Positions 33,627 to 45,329 of a stretch of 64,000 nt of DNA are shown one piece after another. Below the pieces are notes generated by a model, which saw only the letters and a program-made list of their open reading frames with translations, ran no database searches and had not been told where the DNA came from. The stretch comes from Paraspadella gotoi (lineage: Eukaryota > Chaetognatha), in NCBI GenBank assembly GCA_051294375.1, contig CM119263.1, forward strand, positions 5,206,740 to 5,270,739, given 5' to 3'. Every line of letters begins with the position of its first letter. Within the stretch, counting starts at the first letter, position 1. The translations under genes and the position numbers were made by a program.

Positions 33627-36600
33627 TCACAGATCTTCGTTGAGCGCCTTGATGAAGTCTTCCAATTTTTCTTGAATGTATCTGACGGACTTGAGTTCCT
33701 CGGCGAGGGTGACTCTCTTCCCCGTCAAGAGTTCCTTCTTTTTGAAATGATCGCCTCCGATTTCCTCCAGCACCTCCTTGATCTCCTTTTCCAGCCTCCT
33801 CGCCTCCACATTCATAATCTGTTGCCGCAATGCGTTGGCCGTCAGCGACAGCATCCGCGAAATCCTCCAGAACAACACTACGTCGTCGCACTGGATGAGG
33901 TTGTCGGCGTCGGAATCTTTGGCGCCACCGCCACCTGCTCGCGACTCTCGTTGCTGTTGATTGTAAATGAAAAAGGCGCGACGAGACTCGTTGGCGTTCT
34001 TGAGGGCGGATTCCAAGAAATGCTTCCGGAAGACGTGATGCCAGGTTTGGATGATGGCGTCGGCGCTGATCTCGAGGCCGCGCGTCTCCAAGTTTTTCCG
34101 AACGGCCGTCAATTCGTCTGGGGAGAGGACGGGGTTGCGTTGACTCCGCTTGACGCCGTTTGCTGCCGTCGGATCCTCGGTGACCTGCAAGAGTTTCTCC
34201 AACTCCTCCTTGGCGGCAGATCGGTGCTTCTGCTCCGGAGTCTTGCGAGCCCAGTAAGCCCACTGCTCGATCGTCGTCGGCCCCGTCAGTTCCCGCAGTT
34301 GATCGTTGATAACGTCGAGTCGTTCGTTCAAAGACTTTTCCATGAAGGCGATGCCCTGATCCCAAGAAGTCTTGTCCGGGACGGAGCGGTCCTCCAAGGC
34401 GTTCATTTGAATCACCCTCAGCGAGTCCCACGCCTTAGGCTCCCACAGATGCTTATTAGCCGAGTCCTGTGTTACGGCGCCTTTGATTCCGTCAAAGATT
34501 TCATCGTGGCCGCTCTTCCCTTTGTCTCGATCCAGCAAATTGGCGAACTCCTCTCGAAGTACATCCCATCCCGTCTCGATGCTCTGTTGGGGAAGTCGTT
34601 CGTCCGCCCACTGCTTGAGTTTGATGTCGACGGTGGTGTTAAATGTGCCAGAGTCGAAGGCCTGCGCCGCTGGCAGGTAAACCTTTTCGAAAGTATAAGT
34701 GGCGACGCGGTCCCAGAGTTTGTCGTAGAGAGCGTCCTCCCACTGTTTGGGAGTCACTTGACCCAGATTGATGACTTCGTCCAGGATTTCTCCCCTGGCC
34801 TTTTCGAACAACTCGGTCCGGTCCAACTCCCTCAATCGGGGGAAGGTGTTCTTCCACTCCGTCTCCAAGTTGAACCTGGTGGCCTTGAAGGCGTCGGCCT
34901 GCTGCTCCACGCTCTCCTTGACCATCTTCCAAAAGCATTCGGAGACTGCGAAGGAAAGGTTCTGCGTGGTCATCTGGTGCGGCTTCAAGACACCATCGTG
35001 GAAGAGGCGGGACTGGCGGAAGAACTGCTCTTCGTAGGCTTTGATCTCGGCGATGCTCTCCTCGGCCTTTCCCTTTCCAGTGACGACAGCGTAGTAGCCG
35101 AGGGCCTTCATGGGGAAGAGCTTACCGTCGAGGATGGCTTTGATGCGGTCGGGGTTGTGGAGGTTGGATTCCGCGAGATCAGTTTTGGTCAGAACGAAGA
35201 TGGTTCGCTTTCCCCGCGGATCCATTTGCGCGACGAGATCGGTGACGTTGCTCCTTTCGGCGTCGATGGAACCGTCTTGGATGCAGAGGATGATGGCGTT
35301 GGGATTTTCCATGTACAATCGAACCAAACTGGAGATTTTCTCCCGCGTGTCCAACGCCATTCCGGAGGTCACCGTTGAAATGATGCCTAAACAAAATAAT
35401 GAACACTTAATTCTTTCCAACGTTTAATTCTTCCATCAAAACATTTTACGGACGTAAAATTAAAGACCGACCGACCTGGCAAATCGACGAGCACCATCCT
35501 TTGCAGACCGGGCCCTCTGACGGCCATGGAGATGACGTTGTTGGAGATGGTCTTTCCGCCAGAGACGCTCGCCCGCATGCGCATCTCGATCTCGCGACGA
35601 AGCGAAGCCAATTCGTTCTCTTTGGTTAAGTCGAACTCTCGGGTCGAATCCTGATGAATAAATAAATAAAACTTTTAAAATTTAGTGAGCAATTTATAAA
35701 AATTTAAACGATTGACCTTCAATTGGGCGACATGATAGGGTCCTTCGCTGAGCGTGACCATGACCGGCGCTCTCGTCATCATCTCTCCCATTCCGCGGGG
35801 GAAGATGCGCGCCTGAGCGATCATTTCGAGGACGCTGGTTTTGCCGGCTGATTGATCGCCGACGACGACCACTCGGGGCAAGTTGTCCTGGAAGGCGAGT
35901 AGAGACAATGACGATCAGACAAAAAACTTTACAACAATAAAATAGTAATATAATTAACGTACCACCTCTCCCACAATACTGGACTTTTCATCCAAAAAAA
36001 AAAACCAATAAAGACTGAATACCAGCAAAATGAATAGAAAAAATATATATGTTGTGGACGAACAACTACAACACGCAACCTCGGTCAAACCGTTGACCTT
36101 ACTCACAACCTTATTTTCGATTTTTTACTCTCCTCTTTACGGTCAAACTTTTGACCTTGTAAATACCATTGTTATAGACTTAGCATCCGAGTTTCTGACT
36201 GTTATCTTGTTGAAGAATAAATTCATTCTTACTCTGAAACTTGTTACGTCCACAAAGTCAGTTTTATACATTACATTTCGAAGCACATATCCAAACAAAA
36301 ATAAAACAAGGAAAAAGAGCGAAAGAGAGAATTAAGGGAAAATAAAAAATAAAAAAAATAAAAAAAGAAGAAATAAATAAAGAATTTATGGTTCCAAGTG
36401 GAACCGGGATTCTTCATGGTTCTTCCCCACCAACAAGTGAGCATCTGCTCTGCAAACGCGACATCTCCGAGAGAAAAACGAAAGAGGAAACCTCCTCTTC
36501 CCCCGCCTTCTCTCCCCCTCCGTACGCTACCTCAGTAGCCGACACGAGACAGAATCACTCGTAACCAAGCAAACCAAGAGGGGGGAATCCCGCGAAGACT

Positions 36601-39600
36601 TCCGGTGACGTGCACGCCCACTTGACGGACGTCGTAGAAGGGGGGATGAGAAGCCGCAAAAAGAACCAGTCCATGGACGAAAACCGGGTCTGGAGAAACT
36701 GACGCGGACGAAGCAACGGCCGAAAGAGCTGTCGGGCGATCAGTTGGCGTCCTTGACGTCCCTGGAGTCCCGCCCCTACGCTTGGGAGGCGGCGAAAACT
36801 TGCGAGCCAGTAGGGACGGCGAGCGGGATTACGCGGACTGCCACGCCATGCTTGCGGCTAACAGAACTGGCGCAATAGTGAGGCGCCCCGGAGCGGAGAA
36901 GCGAAGAATGGAACGCTTGAGTGACGTCTGTGGAGCGGTCTCCGAAAAAGAACGACGTGGAGGGCGGAGAACTGGACAGAATTGTCTTGAGATCCGAAGG
37001 GGCAGCGTCGACAACTAAGCGCCGAGACTCGAGAGGGCCAAAAAATCGCCGCCAAACCCGACGAGGGCGTCTCTAAGGGGCTTGGCAAGATCGTCAAGGT
37101 GGCCTGCGTCCACTGCACCGGGCCCCGAGCGAAGGGCCTCAACCATGAGGCGGAGAGCGTCAGCGACAGAAAGGACAGCATGAGCGGACGCTCCGGCGTC
37201 CCTCATGATGCGCTCAAAAGCCTTGAAAGCGCGCGTCGTCTTGGAGTCCTTCCGAACGGCGTCGAACTGAGCGGCATGGCAACTCTCTTGAGCAGAGGAC
37301 GAAATCCGCCGGCGAAGAGACATCCGACCAGCGCGGAAACGCGTATAGGCGGAAAGAACGTCCCACGACGGTAAAGAACGTCGTCCTGGCCAACTCTGCG
37401 CAAAACCCTCCACTGCTGTAGGACCCACTCCGAAGGCTGTACAGAAGCACGACGAGACAAGAAGTTGTCCAACCCCGCAGCAGAAGGAAGAGCGCGTCGT
37501 CGGACTTGCGCAGATGGGGCTCGACGAGGAAGGCGTGACGCAGTCACCCGCTCGGAGCGTGAAGGCCGATCCGCGCCGAAGAGGCCGCCAAAGAAGCGAA
37601 GACTCCAAGTCGCTGCCGTACAACGAAGACCGACGAAGAACGGCGAAATGGCGAACAGAGGCGTCCAAGAACCATGAAGAAAACGTACATGGAAAAAGAG
37701 AAATCATTGAAAAATGACAGTCTCAAAAAAAGAACCCCAAAAAACACCCACCAAACAAGACAAGCGAGCCTGAGCCGCCCTCCACCACCGGTGGTGCCGG
37801 GTGGACGGTGGGTGGTTGTTGTGGGAAGAACCATGAAAGAATCCCGTTTCCACTTGGAACCATAAATTCTATCATGTAGTTCTTCCCCACACAACAAGTG
37901 AGCTGTAACAAGACCAGGCGAAGGCCCGACAAAAACAAACAAACAAAGTCGAGTTAGGTGGGGCACAGGAGGAAAACCCTCTGTACGCCGAAATGTACGC
38001 CAAAAAAAGGCGAAAAAAAAAAACGAAAAGAAAGAAGAACTCACCGCCGAAGACTCTCCAATTTGGAACGAGACGAGCGGCGAAACTCCCTAAATTCGCG
38101 ACGAACGCTAGAAAGAGCGTTGCTAATTTGGAGAACTGCCTCCATCTGAAGGGGCATGACTTCGGCCTGACCAGAAAAGCCCGGAATGGCTTGATGGTGG
38201 AGGCGGTGGAGGCGGCGGCGAAGGCGGCGGCGGAAGAGACATAGGGTAGTCGAGTTGAAAACACGCGCCTCAGTCCAAAAAAACGGAGAGCACTGGACAA
38301 ACAAGGGGCCGAAACAAGGTTCTTCCCCCTGCAGCCGTACTAAGCGCCGTGGGCAAACGAGAGGGCCGAGTCGCGCGCTCTTCCCTCCGCAGCCGCGCAG
38401 GGTGCGTCGAGGGCAAGCGAAAGGCCGAGTCAAGGCTCTTCCCTCCGAAGCCACGCAAAGAAGACGAAAAAAGATGGCGGCCGTGAAGAGAAACTTCAAA
38501 GCCACGTGTCGAAGAATATCTGTATTCTGAACTCCAAAAAAAAAAAAAAAAAAAAAGGAACGAAAAAATATGCAAAATTATTCAAAAAATAATCAAAAAT
38601 ATTTTCGTAAAAAGCCGGGAGACTGTGAGCGCAAAAGCGCGAACAGAAGAAGTGATTCTGTCTCGTGTCGGCGTACTGAGGTAGCGTACGGGAGGGGGAA
38701 GAGAAGGCGGGAAGAGGAGGTTTCTCTTTCGTTTTTCTCTCGGGAGATGTCGCGTTTGCAGAGCAGATGCTCACTTGTTGGTGGGGAAGAACTACATGAT
38801 AGAATAAGAAGGGAAACGAGAGAATATGTAAGAGAGGTTAGAGGGGAAATGAGAATAAAACAAGATAGGTTCATCCAATGCGTTGCGCCGCAGTAACTTT
38901 ATTAATCACATATGATAAGACATGAATACAAAACTTTCTTAACCCGAGTGTTTATGACATGCACAGCATCAAAATTAGGTCTTTTATTCCTTATAGTTTA
39001 AGATTTCCTGAAGGAGGAGCTAGCAGTCCTTTAGATTTGAGATCTTTTTCTGTCTTCACAAATGAGCTGTAGACTATAGACTATAAACTATAGACTATAT
39101 TATAGACTATTATAGACTAAACTACAAGCGAATTATATAAATTAGGGGACAGACCAACGGACAGACATACCAACCGACAGACCGAAAAGTTAGTAAAAAT
39201 GAAATGAATGAATAAAATGAAATGAATTGAATGAAATGATTTGATTCAAATGAAATGAATGAAATTAATCGAATGAATGATATAAATTTAAATTTATAAT
39301 AAAATAATAATTAATTAATTATTTAATTTAAAAATTAAATAGTTAATTAATATTAAAATCGTTTTCCACTTTGTCTCGCCTATCAATTACAAAACAACAA
39401 TCTTGATCACAAAATTAATTAATAAATTACAAAACAATTAATAAATTACTTAATGATTAATTAATGCAGCTTGAATTTACATTTAATATAAAAAAGAATA
39501 ATAAAATAGTGAAATTTCAACTAATTTCCACTTGGACGATTCCATCGAAACTTGATTTCTTTCTTAATCACACACTTTCCTGATGAGCGGGGATTATAAA

Positions 39601-40390
39601 ACAACATACTAAAACCCCGACGATGGCTAGTTAATATTATTACAATCTGTGTGAAAGTAAATTATGATTAAACAGAACAATGAAGTAATAATGAACGGTA
39701 ATGTTTGTAAACAAATAGTGATTGTTTAAAATTTAATACACTTTTACAAAAGGAAAGCGAGCAAAAAATTTCAACGAGAGTTTATGTCCAACATTCCGAC
39801 CCACATAAAAAAATCTTAAAAGCATAAGGATCGTCGCAATTGCATAATAAAAATATCTGGATTAACGACAAATTTTGATACTAAAAAAAATCAATTTTGA
39901 AAAAAAAATAATAATTTATAAACAGAAAGAAAAAGAAGAAAAGAATAAATAAAGAATAGAAAGGAAAGAAAGAATAGAAAAAAAAGAATAGAAAGGAAGG
40001 AAAGAAAGAATAGAAAGGAAAGAAAGGAAAGAAAGGAAAGAAAGGAAAGAAAGAAAAGGAAAGAAAGGAAAGAAAGATAGAAAGGAAAGAAAGAATAGAA
40101 AGGAAAAAAAGAAAATTAATTTATAAACAGAAAGAAAAATTCTATTTTGCGATTGTCAATTTACAGTTAGTTTCTGAAAAAAAAAACCACCTTTTTCATT
40201 GTCAAAAGAATAAATATAAAACAGTAAAATAACTTATTTTCGAGTTTAATTTTTACCAAGTGCTGACGAAGTGAAGTAAAGACTAAAGTGAAATAAAAGC
40301 CCGATGTTACTATAGCAAAATGATAACATGCACGAATGCGATGCCTAATTTTACGAGTTCAATCCCAATTCAATTTTTTTTTAAATAAAA

Positions 40391-40437
<47 letters not shown>

Positions 40438-42580
40438 AAAGAAATCAAATGGCAGCAGCAGAAGCAGCAGGAGAAAAGAGAGAAAAAGAGAGAGACCCTG
40501 CAGAGCCAGCTGCAGACTCAAAAGGCAGCAGTAAAAGCAGCAAGAGAAAATAAAGAAAAAGAATAAGCCCCTGCAGAGCCAGCTGCAGACTCGTTTTTTT
40601 TCCCTATGATTATGAATCAGTGAATAGGGAAAAGAGAGAGGGAGAGAGACATGTAATTAAAAGAAAAAAGAGAGAGAGAGAGAGAGAAATATGAAAATAA
40701 AAGAGAGAAAATTTGTTTGTTTTGATAAAACGTAAACAAAACATATTTGATAACTGTCCAGACTCAATTTTAAGCACATCGATGATGAGAAGATGTATAT
40801 AAATTTTCAGCTTCATAAACCCAAATTTAATCATAAAAAAGGCGATCTATAATTTGGAACGCCGACGACGACGCCACTTATGCGCAAAAGTGTTACAATA
40901 TCGTCGCAAACGCTTAGCGATTGCGACGATAAAAATTCAAGTCAATCGCCCCATTAGTAATTGGCGTTCAAAGCTGACAGACAGACATTTTTTTTCATAA
41001 TTTATCATAATTTGATATTTTGAGATGATGTCAGTGACTTACCGACAAGATTTTGGGGTAGGACAGACAAAGTGGATTATAGAGCCGGAATCGGCTGTAA
41101 GCAAATGTTCAACTTCATACAATTGCACACTTTTATAATAAGACGACGTCCCAAAATCATCCCAAGTGCAAGCAATTACGACGATAAAAACCAAGAATTT
41201 AAATAAAGTTGCAATTTAAAACGGTCAAAATGGTATAAATAAATAGCTTCTTACCATGGTATTGTATCCGGCATCGTAGATGGTCAGCTCGTCCAGGACT
41301 TCTGAATACATATCGATGAGACTTTTCTTCATCTTGCTGGCTGCGGCGTTTTTCTGCTCCTTGAGGATGATCTGTCGCCGCAATTCTCGATTTTCATTCT
41401 CCAGTCTTTCGATTTCTTTTTGAAATTTGGCGGAGATGTCGAGGATCTCCGATTGGAGGCTGGCCACTTTGGCGTTGGCGTCCATGAGCCTCTCGGCGAG
41501 ATCCACCCGACGAGCCTCTTGCATCTCCGACTCAGCCTCCAAGGAGACAGCCTTCTCCCTTTCCATCTCCAACCTGGCGTTGGCTCTCTGAAGATCCAGT
41601 TCCAATTTGACCAGGTTGGTCTTGTCGTCCTCCACGTGCTTCATGATCTCCACCATCTTTTTGTGTTCCCTCTGGACGATTTCTTCCTCGAAAGCCTTCT
41701 CGACGCTCTCCTTCCAGTTCCTCTCAATCTCATCCGCGACTCGAACTCTTTCGTCCTTTAGCTCCTCTTCCATTTTAGCCTTCAACTGAAGCAGAATTTC
41801 TTGCTCCAGTTGAAGGCGAAGCAGAGGCTCCAATTTCTCCTCTACCTCGTTCGCTATCGCTGGCTCCATCTCCCGTCGTAACGACTCCTTCAGTCGGGGC
41901 TCCAGCTCCGCCCGCACAGCCGATTCCAACTCTTTTCTCCCTCTTTCGTCGGCAGAGGCGCTTCCGGTGGCGGCAGCGGCGTTGTTATTGGCGTTTCCTC
42001 CGACGTCGAGATTTTTGAGGAAGGGCAGCGGCGCGAGAGGCAAAGTCACGGAATCAGAATCGCCCGCGGCGCCTCCGCCGAACAGTGATCTCGCTGTGGC
42101 TTTTCCCCAATCGACGCTTCTTTTAATCCAACCAGGATTTTTTTCTCTATTGGCTTTATACTCTTCCACACTCAGTTTCAACCGATTGATCTTCTCCTGC
42201 AATTTGCCCAAGTTGGCGTCTTTGTCCAGCCAGCCCAAGTCGGGCAGATTTTCCTTAAACTTGTCAATGTTTTTGTTAACGGTGTAACCGCCGTAGCCGA
42301 CGCCGGCGCCGACGGCGTAGCGCAGCTTCAAGACGCGGCCGAGAGCGCGCGCCGCTTGCGTCCATATTCGACGCTCGGTCGGCGTCGAGGGATGACGGTA
42401 GGGATCGCGTAGAAAACGCGCGGGAGGCGGGGCACGAAGCAAGGCCGGCGCGAGGGCGCTGTAGCGAGAACGGAGGCGAGGGGCCCCGCGGTGAAATAAA
42501 AAGGCGGGTAGGGAATTAGGACGCCGCGTCCAAGCGGCCATCGTCTGGTGAAGGACCTGGGGGTTGAGAATCGGCCGCAT
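33627..42580 (-). CDS. OPA1: Dynamin-like GTPase OPA1, mitochondrial, 4 exons with a 5.4-kb intron
   Basis: Inner-membrane fusion and cristae GTPase. Exons 41255-42580, 35717-35887, 35476-35650, 33627-35386 give 1,143 residues (human about 960-1,015). Exon 1 (442 codons) encodes an Arg-rich presequence ([12 protein letters not shown]...), a Gly/Ala/Tyr membrane segment ([13 protein letters not shown]), a long Glu/Lys/Arg-rich coiled coil and [15 protein letters not shown]. Exon 2 opens with [19 protein letters not shown], the P-loop, so the big intron separates the targeting/coiled-coil part from the GTPase. Further on: LVDLPG (G3), LTKTDLAE (G4), [32 protein letters not shown], then the middle/paddle region and a C-terminal helix [12 protein letters not shown]. 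Length beyond human comes mainly from the coiled coil and an insert near [11 protein letters not shown]. Large introns are otherwise rare here; this one holds element H and purine-rich simple repeats. Confidence 0.95.
36383..38805 (-). mobile_element. Composite long-inverted-repeat element H inside the OPA1 intron
   Basis: About 145 bp at 36421-36561 recurs inverted at 38644-38790 (shared: CACCAACAAGTGAGCATCTG, ACGCGACATCTC, GTACGCTACCTCAGTA). It looks like two units back to back. Unit 1 (36383-37868) has ends AATTTATGGTTCCAAGTGGA... and its inverted copy. Unit 2 (37866-38805) has ends ATTCTATCATGTAGTTCTTC... and its inverted copy. The interior is GC-richer than the intron. A minus-strand open frame at 37015-37707 has a plausible protein-like C-terminal third ([18 protein letters not shown]...), and another ends at 38041. 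I recognise no transposase. Confidence 0.7.
39064..39123. repeat. Tandem TAGACTATA-type repeat
   Basis: Six or so imperfect units of ACTATAGACTATA in the OPA1 intron, followed at 39195-39275 by an irregular AATGAATGAAATG-rich stretch. Confidence 0.6.
39930..40130 (+). repeat. Purine-strand simple repeat (GGAAA)n
   Basis: Irregular GGAAAGAAA units, almost pure purine on the plus strand for about 180 bases. Such homopurine tracts can form triplex DNA. It lies in the OPA1 intron. Confidence 0.8.
40398..40591 (+). repeat. (AG)n microsatellite and a 73-bp tandem duplication
   Basis: (AG)n at 40398-40434 is followed by CAG-rich sequence. The 24-base block starting CCCTGCAGAGCCAGCTGCAG occurs at about 40497 and again at about 40570, giving a roughly 73-bp duplication. 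Confidence 0.7.
40895..40935. repeat. 41-bp dispersed palindrome, copy 2
   Basis: Identical to 19840-19880 (ACAATATCGTCGCAAACGC... then GCGACGATAAAAA). A decayed half-copy may lie at about 41160-41190 (GCAATTACGACGATAAAAA). In the OPA1 intron. Confidence 0.8.
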
Positions 42581-43183
42581 CGTGAAACCTTTGCTTATAA
42601 AGTCGAGTTTGAATACCTCAACATGATTTACAACTATTAATCTAAGTTAAATAATAAAAGAAACCTGGATACAGGAAAAAGTATTGATAATATTGATTAG
42701 ATCTGACAATCTCAGGATTAAGTTTTAATTAGCTGCTCCAAAAATCTTCATATTTAGAATAAGATCGCAGCAAAACTGTAAATTGTTCACTCCTTTAAAA
42801 TGAGATAAGTCAGCAATTTATTTTCCTGAGAATCGTTGGTATTATTAAAACAATGAGTTCAAACATTGCTTTTCCAAGATTGGTCTTTTTTCTTATTGTT
42901 TTAACTTTTAGACAACCATATCGAGAGAGATGGAAACGGAGCTCAAGCCACAAGAGAGTTAACCGCTGAAATAGAAAAAAAAGATGAATTACTAAAAACA
43001 ACATTTAAGGAAAATTTCGATATGATCGGGAGAGAAAGGTGTGATATGTCTTGAAATAGTAATAAATAAAAACGAGGTGCAACATGAATGGGTTGAAGTA
43101 AAATGGGTAAAGATTTTTTTAAAAATGCTTACGATATGTAAGGAGTGTAAGAGGAATCACTGTAAAATGAGTAGAGCATTTAT
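42581..43183. other. Spacer between OPA1 and family gene A
   Basis: AT-rich, no gene or repeat recognised. Confidence 0.5.
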
Positions 43184-44497
43184 CTAATTTTTGTATCTAA
43201 TGTTGTACTTTCTCATCAGAACTCCAAAATTCTTTTGCATCTTCCAACGAATCAAACTTTTAAGATTCTTATACTTGGAGGTGGCCTTGTCTCCCGGCAA
43301 CACCCCTTCGCCGTGCAGCTTCTGAAGGTAAGGCAAACAGGCCCAGAAGCTCTCGAACACCGTGGCGAAGAACTGTCCCGTCTGAGGATCTTGAAGGTGG
43401 AAGGGACAGAAGGTCGCCGCCGTTTTGGATAGTTCATAGATGAGAGAGTGAAGAAGTTTGCTACCGGGCGAGTCCTTGTCCAAAATGATGCTGGGGGAGG
43501 TGATGGTGTTGATGTATTTTAACTTTTCGCTTTTCTCCAAAAAGTCCTCTACGTCCCACTCGATGGCAGCGCCGGGATCGAGTTGGCGTCCCACGCCAGC
43601 GTCGAACGCCGCCGCCAAATCCGGCGCCGCGCATTCGTAGTTTTCGTTGCCGTCGACGTCGGTGGCATCGAAAAAAGAGCGCCCGTCCAGAAGGAAACCG
43701 GCGTCCAGCGTCGCCGATTCGACAGCGTCTTCGCGGAGGGTGATCACTTCCACGTCCTCTTTGAGACACACCTGGAAAATGAGGAAGAGATAAGAGAATG
43801 TCACAGAATAATGATAATTCCCTATTAAGTATATCAACCACACAAAATTTCGTCCCAAACTTCTTTTCCAAACTCGCGATTACCTGCAGCTCGGGTTCGC
43901 ATCCTTTAAACTTTTTGGCCTCCGAAACATCGCGAGTTTCCAGCGATTTTCGCTTTTGTCTTTTCTTAGGGAGAAGCTGCGAGTTGGCGTCGGCGAGGAT
44001 CGGTCGCGCGGAAGCCTAAAAACAAGAAACCTTGAAGACAAATTTTCAATGCATGTTTATTGATTACTATCGTTTATTCATATTTATATTTTCCGTAATT
44101 CGCCAGTGTTGCGACGCATTAACTTTCTTTTAAAAATATTGAAAGATTCGAAAATAAAATGTAAAAGGTTAGTCAACAAGCAAACCGACCGACCAAAAAG
44201 TGATTCATAGATTTTCTCGCGACGCAACTACGAAAATAATTCTTCTACCAAAGGGACGGAAGCTTTATCGAAGTCGAGATGGACGTCCGACTCCGTGGTC
44301 CGTAAATGTCCGCTCAAGTAAGCGTCCGTGAGACGACGACTTCCGGTGAATTTTCGCTGGACTTGATTTTCGACGAGGACGAAGATGGACAAGTCGGTGA
44401 TGGCGGCCAATTTTGTGGCGAAGTCGAGGATGATGGAGACCATCGAATTCTCCATGAACTGGAGTTGAGTCACCAGATTCTGCAGGTTGTGATTCAT
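43184..44497 (-). CDS. Unknown protein, family A/B/C member A, 3 exons
   Basis: Exons 44249-44497, 43884-44015 and 43184-43771 join in phase 0 to give 322 residues. I do not recognise the family, but the genes at 50371-51273 and 51391-52362 are paralogues. The N-terminal 75 residues match theirs (LVTQLQFMENSM, DFATKLAAITDL, then GSRRL and a Tyr). The C-terminal 90 match too (SLIYELSKTA... FCPFHL... FFATVFESF). The middle carries KKRQKRKS, a probable nuclear localisation signal, and acidic stretches. The N-terminus alternates a short helix and a hydrophobic strand (SIFVLVEN); the C-terminus is predicted helical and basic. Unlike its intronless relatives it has two introns. The ATG at 44497 lies a few bases after a TTTTTTTTAG acceptor-like tract. 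Confidence 0.75.
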
Positions 44498-45329
44498 TTT
44501 GTCGTCTAAAAAAAATTGATTAAAACGGACTCGACGAAAAGATTTTTTTTTTTTTTTTTTTTGGGGGGGGGGTTTCGAACATTACAGAAGGCTTCATATT
44601 ATAAAATGTGGTACCCCTTTTTTGTGACCAGAATCTGTTCCCACCAAACTACCCAATCAAATTTAATGAAATTTTACATTTAGAGTGCTAATGACTATAT
44701 AAATGGAACTATCGAGGCGAATTTTGATATTCAACCCCTGACAAGAGATACAGGGCCCTGGGGGTGGACGCCTGGGGGATCAAAAAATGCGAAAATTTTT
44801 TTTTATTTTTCAATTTTTTTTAGTAGCATCAGGTGCATTGACGTTTTAAACATAAGAAAAAACATTTTAGAACTAAAATTGAATAATTTGCAATAATTAA
44901 GCATGGTTTAAGATGCATGGTTCATCATTTTACTTCCAATTTTCCCAAATTATTCCAAATCTGACTTTAACTGCTGATGTTCATGAAGCTAAAAATTAAG
45001 GTAAATGAATATTTTTGAGGTAATAAATACGTTTTTGTGGAAGAGTAAACGTCTGTGCAACTGTTCAGCTTAGGGGTGGAATGTAAAAATTCGCCTCGAT
45101 AGTTCCATTTGTATCACTACTGGTACTCCGCATGCAAAATTTCATTAAATTCTATTCAGTAGTTTTCTCGGAACGTGTTCTGGTCACAAAAAAGGGGTAC
45201 CACATTTTACAATATGAAGCCTTCTGTATATAACAATAAAACGATATTCGTCACAATTTTAAAACGAATAAAGATTAAAAATAATAACAAATAACAGAGA
45301 TACGATTAACTCATATTATGTCAGCAGTT
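44498..45329. other. Spacer between NSE2-like gene and family gene A
   Basis: Mostly the G-family MITE (44584-45227). At 44543-44572 a T17 run is followed by ten G. No gene. Confidence 0.6.
44584..45227 (+). mobile_element. Long-TIR MITE, family G copy 1 (least disturbed)
   Basis: Starts ACAGAAGGCTTCATATTATA and ends with the inverted TACAATATGAAGCCTTCTGT. Inverted similarity runs inward through GGTACC, GTGACCAGAA/TTCTGGTCAC and AACTATCGAGGCGAATTTT/AAATTCGCCTCGATAGTT. About 640 bp without an open frame. Confidence 0.85.

Noticed and set aside
33672-35378. 568-codon open frame on the plus strand opposite the main OPA1 exon
   Set aside because: It mirrors the codon bias of OPA1 exon 4 on the other strand; the minus-strand protein matches OPA1 along its whole length, and no family motif is visible in the antisense translation.
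36030-36335. 101-codon plus-strand frame in the OPA1 intron
   Set aside because: AT-rich, low complexity and no motifs; it contains repeated GGTCAAAC...TTGACCTT words but no domain.
39560-39650. CTGATGAGCGGGG...CCCCGACGATGG resembles a hammerhead core
   Set aside because: The stem is followed by ACGA, not GAAA, and no flanking stems were found.
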